Shown: in pieces, positions 52,200 to 60,801 of the stretch | Position numbering within the stretch: position 1 is the first letter of the stretch | Layout: every line of letters begins with the position of its first letter | Notes under the pieces: model-generated | Told to the model about the DNA's origin: nothing | Databases searched by the model: none | The model's input: only the letters and a program-made list of their open reading frames with translations | Program-made: the position numbers and the translations under genes | NCBI RefSeq assembly: GCF_002165375.2 | Contig: NZ_CP032134.1 | Coordinates: 1,674,001 to 1,738,000, forward strand | Reading direction: 5' to 3' | DNA length: 64,000 nt | Source of the DNA: Acinetobacter chinensis | Lineage (GTDB): Bacteria > Pseudomonadota > Gammaproteobacteria > Pseudomonadales > Moraxellaceae

Positions 52200-52637
52200 A
52201 TGTTACGTGGTAAGCAATTAGATGAAGTCATTGAACAAGAATTACAAATGATGTTGGTTGAAGGTTTTGAAAAATCTCCTATTTCGCATAAAGCTCTTCA
52301 TAGTCGTCTAACAGCTAAGGGCTATATATCAGGTGGGCTAAGTACTTTGAGTTCTGTTGAGCGGAAGAAGCTTATATCGCTGTATGTATCTGAGCAAATT
52401 TCTCCACTGCATCTGAAAACTAAAGAGCAGCAACTTTATGTGAATAGAAAGACAAGACAGGCTCTTACGGATACCAATAAAAATCTACGCACACAAATTG
52501 ATGATTTAGAGTCACAGCTTAATCAGAATACAGAAACACTTATAAATATCATTGAGGAAGTAAAGCTTAGAAGTAACTTGAAAGTGGATCATCTATTAGC
52601 TCCTCATCTTCTCAAAAAATATTTATCACAGGAGTAA
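52200..52637 (+). CDS. Small coiled-coil accessory protein of the recombinase trio
   Basis: A 145-residue protein from ATG 52200 (MLRGKQLDEVIEQELQ). A helical N-terminal half leads to a predicted coiled coil (TNKNLRTQIDDLESQLNQNT). Position as the fourth gene right after three recombinases recalls TnpC of Tn554, or the auxiliary srap gene after intA-tfp-intB in strand-biased circularising elements. This comparison rests on gene order and general character, not on a recognised domain. The frame is open to 52149, inside recombinase 3. Confidence 0.6.
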   Translation: MLRGKQLDEVIEQELQMMLVEGFEKSPISHKALHSRLTAKGYISGGLSTLSSVERKKLISLYVSEQISPLHLKTKEQQLYVNRKTRQALTDTNKNLRTQIDDLESQLNQNTETLINIIEEVKLRSNLKVDHLLAPHLLKKYLSQE

Positions 52638-52794
52638 TATTTTTGGATCAACATTAAACCTTTGTGTGATTTGGTAAAATTTTCCAATAGCAGCATTGAC
52701 CTCTCCCTCTTCAAATCGCTCTAAATAGCTTCGATCAATTGTTGTTAGTAATGCCGATTCCTGGCGATTGATTGATTCCTAATTTTAGAGCTAA
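52626..52794 (-). pseudogene. XRE-type helix-turn-helix regulator, frameshifted remnant
   Basis: Read on the minus strand, LALKLGIN joins RQESALLTTIDRSYLERFEE and GEVNAAIGKFYQITQRFNVD after one frame change, giving a textbook XRE/Cro helix-turn-helix. The break falls at three tandem GATT units (52766-52777); removing one restores the frame. The upstream part of the gene is missing or out of frame. Its stop lies inside the end of the coiled-coil gene on the other strand. Confidence 0.7.
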
Positions 52795-52849
52795 TCAAAG
52801 GAGTTAGTTCATAATACCTAACCGTAAATTGGCTTGGGCAACAGGTCAG

Positions 52850-52990
52850 AAGTTCATTGAATACCTTGATGAACCACCTTGAGATTTCAATTCCTTGCAT
52901 CGCATCAAGTGATAAACTCGATTAATACCAAGACTCACCAGTATCGAGTAAATCACAGAAAATCTTGCGGTAATCAGAGTACTTCTTGAA
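52850..52990 (-). pseudogene. Scrap of an IS3-family OrfB transposase
   Basis: Minus-strand translation gives FKKYSDYRKIFCDLLDTGES, then after a one-base frame change GINRVYHLMRCKELKSQGG. This matches the YGYRKI, then NRVxRLMK pattern of IS3 transposases just before the catalytic domain. It is short, frameshifted and without ends. It is not related in sequence to the intact IS at 49832 as far as I can see. Confidence 0.45.
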
Positions 52991-52991
52991 A

Positions 52992-53177
52992 CTAGTAGTC
53001 TTTTGCTTCTCGTTTTTCACGACGCTTTTTTAGGCGTGCAACGACTTGGTCGTGTGGCATCGCTGACCGTGGGTCAGCACATGCTTTTTCTATTTTAGCT
53101 CTAAACCATGCATTGTATGCTGCTTCGTGTTCGGAACTATCAAATTCAGACACAATAGGGTCAAAAATGATATTCAT
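52992..53177 (-). CDS. PaaA2/StbD-like antitoxin, apparently without toxin
   Basis: A 61-residue protein. The segment VSEFDSSEHEAAYNAWFRAK followed by DPRSAMPHDQV is the signature of PaaA2-like antitoxins that neutralise ParE2/RelE-type toxins. The toxin gene normally follows directly, but here the downstream 150 bp is transposase scrap in several frames. The pair therefore seems broken, or the toxin lies elsewhere. It could still act as an anti-addiction module against a plasmid-borne toxin. Confidence 0.7.
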   Translation of the reverse strand: MNIIFDPIVSEFDSSEHEAAYNAWFRAKIEKACADPRSAMPHDQVVARLKKRREKREAKDY

Positions 53178-53458
53178 GTGCTTATCTCATTTACCAGGTA
53201 AACATACTTTAACAGGCTTTTAAGAAGACACCCGTCAATTGCATAAATTTCATTATGAGACATTAACAACAATAATTTTCCGCCTCTCCTCAGCATTATA
53301 CCAATATCTGCCTATCAGTAAAATTAGTTACATTTAAAAGAATGGCTTAAGAAATTGCAAAAATTCTGTCCTAAGTTAGATCTGTAGATGAGTTTAGGGA
53401 TATGGTTGTTTAGGATAAAATTATAGATGAAGGGTTATTCAAAAATACGGGTGCGATC

Positions 53459-54235
53459 ATGTTAACTTACACAAGTTTGTTACAAAAAGAGTTTAATCAA
53501 GAGGAACTTACTCTTATGAAAAGACTTGATTTGAGCAATATTCCTATTACTATGCCTGAAAATCTTGCTCAAATTCTGATTTGGACATCTAAACTTGCAC
53601 AATATCATCATGCATTATTCATTCAATCGAGCCAAAAATTAGAGCTTATTACGGAAAATGACAAAAATAAAAAACAAGAACTCAACGATTTAATTAAATT
53701 ATACAGAAAAACTGCATTTGTAGAAAATCAGACCAAGGATTTCTATTTAAACAAACTGTTAAATCAAGGGGAAGTTGTTGTTCAAGGCTACATCCAACAT
53801 CCTTCAAAAGTACAGACAAAATATGCAATCATTCACTATCATGGATATGATTTTATAACCCTCGCCACCCCTAAAATTGTTGCAAAATTTCCTTTACATT
53901 TTATTGAAATAAAAAAAGAAATTATACCTCAAGCATTGACAGATATACATATAGATGAAGATGAACTTTTATCTACAGTGAAAGATTTTGTGAGATCATT
54001 CAGAAAGCTATATAAAGAATGCGTGAGTAAGAATGAATTAATCAAAGAGCATAATACTACTGTACATAAAATTTATGTCAAAATTAAGAATGGAGAGGCT
54101 AAACTGATTAAGCAAGATATTCCAATTGCTATTCCCAAAGTTGTGAAAACAGCAACTACTCAACCAATTAATAGCAATAAAAAGCCATTTAAAGTGATTA
54201 AAAAGCGTAAATTCACCTTACTTAAATATAAATAA
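53459..54235 (+). CDS. Hypothetical protein, island gene
   Basis: A 258-residue protein of no family I recognise. It is lysine-rich, with a helical middle (SSQKLELITENDKNKKQELN, then DLIKLYRKTAF), a beta-rich central part (YIQHPSKVQTKYAIIHYHGY) and a basic C-terminal tail (KKPFKVIKKRKF) that could bind nucleic acid. It has no signal peptide or membrane helix. It is isolated by about 280 bp on the left and 215 bp on the right. AT-rich composition fits the island rather than the core chromosome. Confidence 0.6.
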   Translation: MLTYTSLLQKEFNQEELTLMKRLDLSNIPITMPENLAQILIWTSKLAQYHHALFIQSSQKLELITENDKNKKQELNDLIKLYRKTAFVENQTKDFYLNKLLNQGEVVVQGYIQHPSKVQTKYAIIHYHGYDFITLATPKIVAKFPLHFIEIKKEIIPQALTDIHIDEDELLSTVKDFVRSFRKLYKECVSKNELIKEHNTTVHKIYVKIKNGEAKLIKQDIPIAIPKVVKTATTQPINSNKKPFKVIKKRKFTLLKYK

Positions 54236-54451
54236 AGTTTATTCTCATTTTATATTGAACAAATATCTGATGTTATTTGCTTATCTCATGATGGTGAGAG
54301 TGAATTGCATCAATTGAAATAGGTCTCTGAAATTCATTTTTGGTTACATGCTCAACCTCACCTATCCTTTTAAGCTACGGAAATGACTATAGCAGCTTGA
54401 TGAATTGAAGTTGTTTCTCGACCTTCATTCTAATAATATTCATATATTCAC

Positions 54452-56242
54452 TTGATTTTATCGAAAATATTTCGATCATTCAAAAATTTATCTAACAATA
54501 GGAAATCATCAGTGCTTCAAATTGGTTCAGGTAAACTCTTTACGAGAGATGTCGAATATCACAATAAGTTAAAAGGTGTCATCTACTCAAATTTACACCT
54601 TATGGCTGAAGATCATATTGAAACTGATACGGGATCAATTGAGGGAACGTCAACCTTTCATAATTCGAACGTTCTAATTTTCACATACACGGAGCTTATC
54701 GAAGCCCTTCCTGATAGTGATGGACCGGGTTTTATGGCTTCCCATGGCATTGCATCTTTTATAAGTGATTTCTCAGCTATACTCTCCTTCGCTTTAAATT
54801 GCATAGCTTCACCAAGTTATTCACTGATTGAAAGATTACTCAGTGATGAAATGGGCACAAGCACTCATACTGTCCCTAATAAAGTAGTAAATCAAACCTT
54901 CGATAAAGTCATCTACTGTCAGGAAAGCCACAAACAACACTTAATCAATTTCACCCGGCAATTGCATGGTTTGAACCGCAAAACATTCTTAACAGTAATG
55001 AATGCTATCCGAACTTATGTGACTGGGATACATCGTATAGCAGATAACTTTGAACTAGCGTATACCCTTCTAGTTGCTTCAATCGAATCTCTTGCTCAAG
55101 AATTTGATGGACATCAAGCAACGTGGAATGACTATGAGGAAAAAAAAAGAAGAATTATAGATGAGGCTTTAACTGGTGCTGAAGAAGCCCTTGCTGAACG
55201 TGTACGTAATGCAATTTTAGGAATTGAACATGTATCGTTAGGCAAACGTTTTCAAGCTTTTGCCATCAACCACATCAAACCTTCATTCTTTAGAGAAGAA
55301 TCTGACGCTGTAACTCATCCGATAACTCGTTTTGATTTGCCTACAGCATTGTCCAATGCATATCTTGCTAGATCCAAATACGTACATACGTCACAAAAAC
55401 TACCAAAACCCTTAGATCGTGATTCTGGCTATTCCGACACTTGTAGAATCGATAATAAAACATGGTTAACGATTCAAGGCTTAGCACGACTTGCAAGACA
55501 TATCATTACTGAATTCATTATGCGTCAGCAAACTATTACAAGTGAACCTTATAATTATAACCTTGAACGTAGTAATATAATGACCGTCTCCCTAGCACCT
55601 CAATATTGGATACATATAATCGATTTTAGTAGAGGTTCTGGGGTCAAGCGATTTGAAGGTTTTCTAAATCAACTGGCAATCCTATGGGAAAATGACTCAA
55701 ATAAACCTTTATCGGATTTATCCCACTTGTTGACAGAATTGCAAACCAACTTTGACAGAATCAACATTGCAGATAAGCTTGCTTTCCTCTGTCTATTCAT
55801 CATTTATAATCGTCTTGTAGGTGAAAGAGACCGCATTGAAAATTGCCTAGAATTTATTGGAAGATACGAAAATCTTTTAATCCAGCCAAGCTCTGCTGTA
55901 TTGGTTACTCGAAATATACTAGAGATGGAAATAGAATGGAGTATTGAAGATCATCATACCTGTTTAATGAAGTACTTCAAAGAACGAGACCATAAATTTA
56001 GTTTCCGTTGCCCTCAACTTCTTGAATCTGGAATGTTGCTCCAATTAGCGGAAAGGTATCGTGCTAATAACGACCTTGATAAAGCTAAGGAATTAGTTAG
56101 TTTGGCTGTGGAAAGCTATCCTGAACATCAAGCACTAAGAAAGTTCGAAAGCGAATTTATTTCCATACAGCAACCTATCAATTGCTATTCTATATTGTTA
56201 CCACCATTGAATGAAACTCCTACTGAGCCAACTTCTGAATAG
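54452..56242 (+). CDS. HEPN-domain protein with C-terminal repeat region, candidate defence factor
   Basis: A 596-residue protein. A helical segment (ELAYTLLVASIESLAQEF, about 200-218) followed by the RX4H motif RSKYVH (Arg307-His312) is typical of Apea-like HEPN domains, many of which are RNases in defence or toxin systems. The C-terminus has a TPR-like helix pair (RYRANNDLDKAKELVSLAVE). The reading frame opens with a TTG at 54452, and the next in-frame ATG is at residue 51, so the start is uncertain. No partner gene overlaps it. It lies beside Gabija, in the opposite orientation. Confidence 0.65.
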   Translation: MILSKIFRSFKNLSNNRKSSVLQIGSGKLFTRDVEYHNKLKGVIYSNLHLMAEDHIETDTGSIEGTSTFHNSNVLIFTYTELIEALPDSDGPGFMASHGIASFISDFSAILSFALNCIASPSYSLIERLLSDEMGTSTHTVPNKVVNQTFDKVIYCQESHKQHLINFTRQLHGLNRKTFLTVMNAIRTYVTGIHRIADNFELAYTLLVASIESLAQEFDGHQATWNDYEEKKRRIIDEALTGAEEALAERVRNAILGIEHVSLGKRFQAFAINHIKPSFFREESDAVTHPITRFDLPTALSNAYLARSKYVHTSQKLPKPLDRDSGYSDTCRIDNKTWLTIQGLARLARHIITEFIMRQQTITSEPYNYNLERSNIMTVSLAPQYWIHIIDFSRGSGVKRFEGFLNQLAILWENDSNKPLSDLSHLLTELQTNFDRINIADKLAFLCLFIIYNRLVGERDRIENCLEFIGRYENLLIQPSSAVLVTRNILEMEIEWSIEDHHTCLMKYFKERDHKFSFRCPQLLESGMLLQLAERYRANNDLDKAKELVSLAVESYPEHQALRKFESEFISIQQPINCYSILLPPLNETPTEPTSE

Positions 56243-56447
56243 TTTTGATTATAGCCACACACCTATTTACTACTGAAATTGTGTAGGTGTGAATGACTGG
56301 GGTGAACCAAGAAAAAACCTCATTAATGGAAATCAATATCTGTAGCTGCTACTTCGAATTAATTGAAAAAACTAAAATAATGATATTAAGTACTATCTTG
56401 ATGATCAATCCAAAATCAAGTCTGTGATTGCTTGGTAAAGTAAAAAA

Positions 56448-58301
56448 TTAAGTCACAGTAAGATCAATTATTTTCCAACCTTTTTGTGTAGCCAAAGAAA
56501 GATGGTTTTCAATCTTATCTTTATGTACAGCCAAACAAATAAGGTGTCTAGGGCGAGTCATAGCGACGTAGATTTGTTTCATAAACTTAATTGTCTGTGG
56601 TTTTGGTTGTGGAGGTTGTTGATGTACAAGGTAAGTGAATACATTTGAAATATCATGTGATCCTCCAAATGTTGTTTCAACTACCAGAGTTGCAGCGTGG
56701 GTTTCACCTTTAATGCTGTGTATAGTTGCAACTTCCATTTCTATATTTTTGTTATTAATTTCAATAGAAATTTTATTTTGTTCACAATTTTCATTATTGC
56801 TTTGTGCAGATGGGGGGTGTCCATCGTAGCTAAGATACTCTGGGATTTTTGATAAACCATTTAGATTAAAAATCTGGAGCATTTGCGAAATTGAGCTACC
56901 CCAAAATTCTTGATTTAAATTTTCTTCTCTTAATATAGATATAAATAATTTATTGAAATCTTTTAATTTTGATTCTTTTTTTAGGTATTTTTTAATGCTA
57001 TTAATGCTGAACTCTTGTTCTTCAGTATCTATAGTAATCTTTTTATTATTAATTTTTGCATAGTAACATATTCCTTCTAATACGGATTTGTAAATTTCTT
57101 TAGAATGCCAATTTTGATTAATATTATCTCGTTTAAAACAATAAATAATTCTTTCAGGTCTATAATTTGATGATGAATTATATTTATTAAATTCTGGAAA
57201 GTAATTAACTAAAGATATATTGGTGTTATTTTTAGCTCCTATAGCACCTACAATTTTAATAGGATCTTTTTTAAAGTCTGTTAACTGATTAGAGCATAGA
57301 TTTGCGAAAGCATTAATAGCTTTATGTTGACTTGCACTATCTATTAAAAAAATAGTATTTTGAAAATTTGATGTAATAGCTGATGTTAAGCTTAACCTAT
57401 TATAACTTAATCCAGAAGATAAATTGGCTATAGTCTGGTTAAACCTATTAGAGTCAGTAATGTTGTGATGATTCCTTCCATTGTAAGATGTATTTAAAGG
57501 TTCATTACTACTTTCGAAAATACTTTGATCAGGATCCCCAAATCGTTGAAGATTAGAATCTTGATCAAATATTATACTTAATATATCATCTTGATATTTA
57601 TTGGTGTCTTGCATTTCATCTATGAATACAATAGGGAATCTTTTTCTTATAGATAAGGCTGTTTCTGCATTCTCATATATATTCGCACTTGCGAATTCAT
57701 ACATTTCCCTATAGAAAAATAAACCTTTGTCTATTAAGACTTTTTTTGCACTGAATAGGTTTTTATAGGATGAAGATGTAGATTCTTTTGTAAACCCAGG
57801 AACATTTAAATTTAAGTCATTATTTATAAATTTAAATTGAAGATCAGAAATACTTGCATGTTTATTATTTAGATAAGTTTTAGTGCCTCGGGTTATGTGA
57901 AATGATAAAATTTTTGTACAAATCTCATCATCGACTTGATTCACAGATATATTATTCTGGCGGCAATATGGTATAGCCAAGTATCTATTAATAAATTCTT
58001 GGATGGTTCCAATAAAGTGTGGGTAGGATAAAATTGTTCTGCCTTGTTCATGTTTCTCAAGTCGAGCAATAATTTCATCTTTAGCAACATTAGTATGGCT
58101 AATAACACAAATGCCTTTATATGGATTATTCCATTTTTTTGCTAATAGAATAAGCTTGGCAGCAATTAATGTTGTTTTCCCCCCTCCAGGGCATGCTTGA
58201 ACATCAATAAAATTCCTTAAAGCTTCTCGACGGCTATGACCAAATTTAAGAGACATTTCACTTTCCAGTAAATCAATATCCGCATCTGTAATATTAATCA
58301 T
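56448..58301 (-). CDS. gajB: Gabija protein GajB (UvrD-like helicase)
   Basis: A 617-residue superfamily 1 helicase. Walker A is ACPGGGKTT (residues 36-44), with VISHTNVAKDE as motif Ia, FIDEMQDTNKYQ as Walker B, FGDPDQSIF as motif III, ATIHSIKGETH as motif V and YVAMTRPRHLI as motif VI. It overlaps gajA by 8 bp and follows it, the standard Gabija order. In the known system GajB associates with the GajA nuclease and responds to DNA ends or nucleotide depletion during phage infection. All helicase motifs look intact. Confidence 0.92.
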   Translation of the reverse strand: MINITDADIDLLESEMSLKFGHSRREALRNFIDVQACPGGGKTTLIAAKLILLAKKWNNPYKGICVISHTNVAKDEIIARLEKHEQGRTILSYPHFIGTIQEFINRYLAIPYCRQNNISVNQVDDEICTKILSFHITRGTKTYLNNKHASISDLQFKFINNDLNLNVPGFTKESTSSSYKNLFSAKKVLIDKGLFFYREMYEFASANIYENAETALSIRKRFPIVFIDEMQDTNKYQDDILSIIFDQDSNLQRFGDPDQSIFESSNEPLNTSYNGRNHHNITDSNRFNQTIANLSSGLSYNRLSLTSAITSNFQNTIFLIDSASQHKAINAFANLCSNQLTDFKKDPIKIVGAIGAKNNTNISLVNYFPEFNKYNSSSNYRPERIIYCFKRDNINQNWHSKEIYKSVLEGICYYAKINNKKITIDTEEQEFSINSIKKYLKKESKLKDFNKLFISILREENLNQEFWGSSISQMLQIFNLNGLSKIPEYLSYDGHPPSAQSNNENCEQNKISIEINNKNIEMEVATIHSIKGETHAATLVVETTFGGSHDISNVFTYLVHQQPPQPKPQTIKFMKQIYVAMTRPRHLICLAVHKDKIENHLSLATQKGWKIIDLTVT

Positions 58302-60168
58302 GTGTATCTCCAGTCGTAGTTGCAGGTAATGCAGGTATGGCTTCTGTTACATGTGCAATCGCTTCTACAATATAAGAAGGGAGAACTTTTTGAAGTTCTA
58401 AGGGTTTATCTTGATATTGTGTTTTTAATAAACCCATTAACTTATATGTTGCTTCTGTTTTCCCTGAGCTTTTTTGCTCAATCATGCCATATATTTGAAT
58501 TGCCCTTTCTTCATCATCTGTAGGTAAAGATGAAAATTCGGGGTCATCTGTTTCTTTTATTGAGGAATAGACATGCTCTGCGAGCCCATATTTACAGAGG
58601 CAATATTCAAAGGTCCAATCATTAGAGACAAAAGTTTTAACATTATCTCCATCAATTTCTTTCTTATTATTTATGTATATAAGACGCGAAATTTCATCAT
58701 AATAATCTTCCCAATATCTGATATTTCCTTTTTTCCGACCACCTAGATCAGGTTTTCTCTTTTTAAATCCGTATGGGTTTTCATCTTTTTCCTCAGCTTT
58801 CATTGGCCAAATATCTAAATCTGTAATACATGCAACTTTGATAGGAAGTATTGCTGTTCCATTATTTCTACGATAGATCTTTGCATAGCGTTTATAAGCA
58901 AGATTACCAACATTAACTAAGGAAACTCCATAATCTTCTAAAGAACGATCTAGAAGCTCAGCGATAGTAGGCAAAAGAATATTTTCGCCATCACCCTCAA
59001 CAATTAAAACACCTTTAGCAAAAAACATATTTGCTTTACTAACATCTAAAAATTTTTCTAAAAATGGATAATCAGTTGAATCAAGTAATGTACACCCCTT
59101 TCTTAAAGGAAATGCAGTTCCATTATTCATGATAATTAGATTTTCTAAAGGTGCTTTAGATGCGAAGTGAGGGCTATGGGTAGACAATATACATTGTAGA
59201 TTTGGTTTATTTTCAGTTAAGTACTTAAGAAACTTCATCTGAAGTTGTGGATGCAAGTGAGCTTCTGGTTCTTCTATGAGAAGTAATGGAAATTCATCAG
59301 AACTCTGTGATAACAACATAAGTTCTGTTGCCATGAATAGTAAGTTGCTATATCCAAGACCATGAGATCTACCTGTATGATCTAGACCTAATGATAATCT
59401 TTCTAAAATTATTCGGAAAAGAGCATGCCTTTCTGTTTCATTGAGGTCATCGAATGCCTTACTACCAATCATATTTAAAGATGGGTTGAATTTTTTATCT
59501 TGAAATGTGATTTTATCTAAAAGATCTTGAATTTCGCCTCTTGTATTTAGAACCGCATCATCATCTTTTATTGCTTGATTTGCAGCAATCATAGTACGAA
59601 TTAGTCGCTCAACATTCGTATCATTTCCACCTAATGTTTCATGGTTTGCTAAAATTTGAGATAAACGAGATGCACGACCTGCTGATAATTCTCCTTCAAC
59701 ATCACGTAAAGGTTTTAAATACGTTGTGGAAAGATACATGCGAGCTGCTTTCTCTATGGTAGGTCCTTCAGCATTTTGTCCAGAATTAATATCTGTTTGA
59801 ATAAATTGCCCAACTTTATTGGTTAATTGTTTGATAGATGCGGTTAGGTTTACGTATAAAAATGCTTCAGATTGGTGCTGTGTATTTTTGATATATGTGA
59901 TGTGCTCTGGGAATATACTTTGGTCATCAATACTAAGATCTGCAAATTTCAATTGAATATTGAGAATATTTTTCCCATCATGGAAATCAGTAAGTATAAA
60001 TTTCGTCCACTCTGATGAGTTTGTATCTAGTACAAGTCTGATCGCATCAATAAGAGCCGTTTTGCCAGAGTCATTTTCACCTATTAGAAGGTTTAGCCCC
60101 TTATTGAACTCAAGTTCAAAATTTTGAAAAATACGAAAATTATTTATTTTTATGGTTTGTAAGTACAT
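58294..60168 (-). CDS. gajA: Gabija protein GajA (OLD-family ATPase-nuclease)
   Basis: A 624-residue protein. The N-terminal ABC-type ATPase has Walker A GENDSGKT (30-37), a signature-like SHGLGYSN, Walker B LLLIEEPEAHLHP (296-308) and switch His in STHSPHF. The C-terminal TOPRIM nuclease has Glu391 in LIVEGDGEN and the DLD pair (Asp450, Asp452). This is the OLD-nuclease layout of GajA, a nucleotide-sensing DNA nickase. It is first in the gajA-gajB operon, whose promoter lies in the AT-rich gap beyond 60168. Confidence 0.93.
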   Translation of the reverse strand: MYLQTIKINNFRIFQNFELEFNKGLNLLIGENDSGKTALIDAIRLVLDTNSSEWTKFILTDFHDGKNILNIQLKFADLSIDDQSIFPEHITYIKNTQHQSEAFLYVNLTASIKQLTNKVGQFIQTDINSGQNAEGPTIEKAARMYLSTTYLKPLRDVEGELSAGRASRLSQILANHETLGGNDTNVERLIRTMIAANQAIKDDDAVLNTRGEIQDLLDKITFQDKKFNPSLNMIGSKAFDDLNETERHALFRIILERLSLGLDHTGRSHGLGYSNLLFMATELMLLSQSSDEFPLLLIEEPEAHLHPQLQMKFLKYLTENKPNLQCILSTHSPHFASKAPLENLIIMNNGTAFPLRKGCTLLDSTDYPFLEKFLDVSKANMFFAKGVLIVEGDGENILLPTIAELLDRSLEDYGVSLVNVGNLAYKRYAKIYRRNNGTAILPIKVACITDLDIWPMKAEEKDENPYGFKKRKPDLGGRKKGNIRYWEDYYDEISRLIYINNKKEIDGDNVKTFVSNDWTFEYCLCKYGLAEHVYSSIKETDDPEFSSLPTDDEERAIQIYGMIEQKSSGKTEATYKLMGLLKTQYQDKPLELQKVLPSYIVEAIAHVTEAIPALPATTTGDTHD

Positions 60169-60801
60169 GCTTTTACTCTAGGTATTAATTAAACACGGAA
60201 TTTATATCATATTTTCTTCCTAAAAGACTAAGTAAATAAAACTTCAGATTGAGTTATTCATTGGATTTTATCGATATAAAAAAGACAGTATTTTGCGTGA
60301 AATGATGTGAATCAAAGATTTTAGGCTGAATAGCTACTAATTTTGTAGACACCGTTAAGTTAGATAATGGACTGCTACCACTCCCCTAGACAAATTTAGT
60401 CTATTCTTAATATTTTTTAGTAGGAAATCATGTATTCATAACGAGGTTCATGAACCAAATATTTATAACTTGTAATTTTAATTCTCTAAGTTATTCAATT
60501 TAATTAATATAAATATATGGATTCTTATGAATAAAACTTCAGGTAAACATAAGTTAAATAGATAATAAGTGACAATAAATTCATTAATATTGATATAGAG
60601 TAATGATTACCCTCCAGAACTGTCAAGACTTTTATTACTGAAACTGTCATTGGCATTGTTTTCAACACATATCTTAGTAAAGTTATGAGTTTCCTACACC
60701 AGTTGCTCGCTTTCTATGTACTTAGTACTAGGTAAATGATATTTAGATTATTACTATATAAATGCCACACATTTGTGGCATTTATGAATTATGAAAAACT
60801 A
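60169..60801. other. Intergenic region between two minus-strand defence operons
   Basis: About 630 bp, strongly AT-rich, with no credible reading frame. It should hold the gajA promoter. A possible terminator of the downstream-ending 474-residue gene lies at its right end (60758-60785). The stretch TTTGTAGACACCGTTAAGTT near 60343 looks like it could be an old IS end, but I cannot support that. Confidence 0.5.
60758..60785 (-). terminator. Hairpin after the helicase operon
   Basis: A perfect 12-bp stem (ATAAATGCCACA / TGTGGCATTTAT) with a CATT loop, 16 bp after the stop of the 474-residue gene on the minus strand. The following sequence is T-rich but not a clean T-run. Confidence 0.6.

Noticed and set aside
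60330..60410. Possible IS end near TGTAGACACCGTTAAGTT
   Set aside because: No matching inverted end, no transposase frame and no target duplication could be found.
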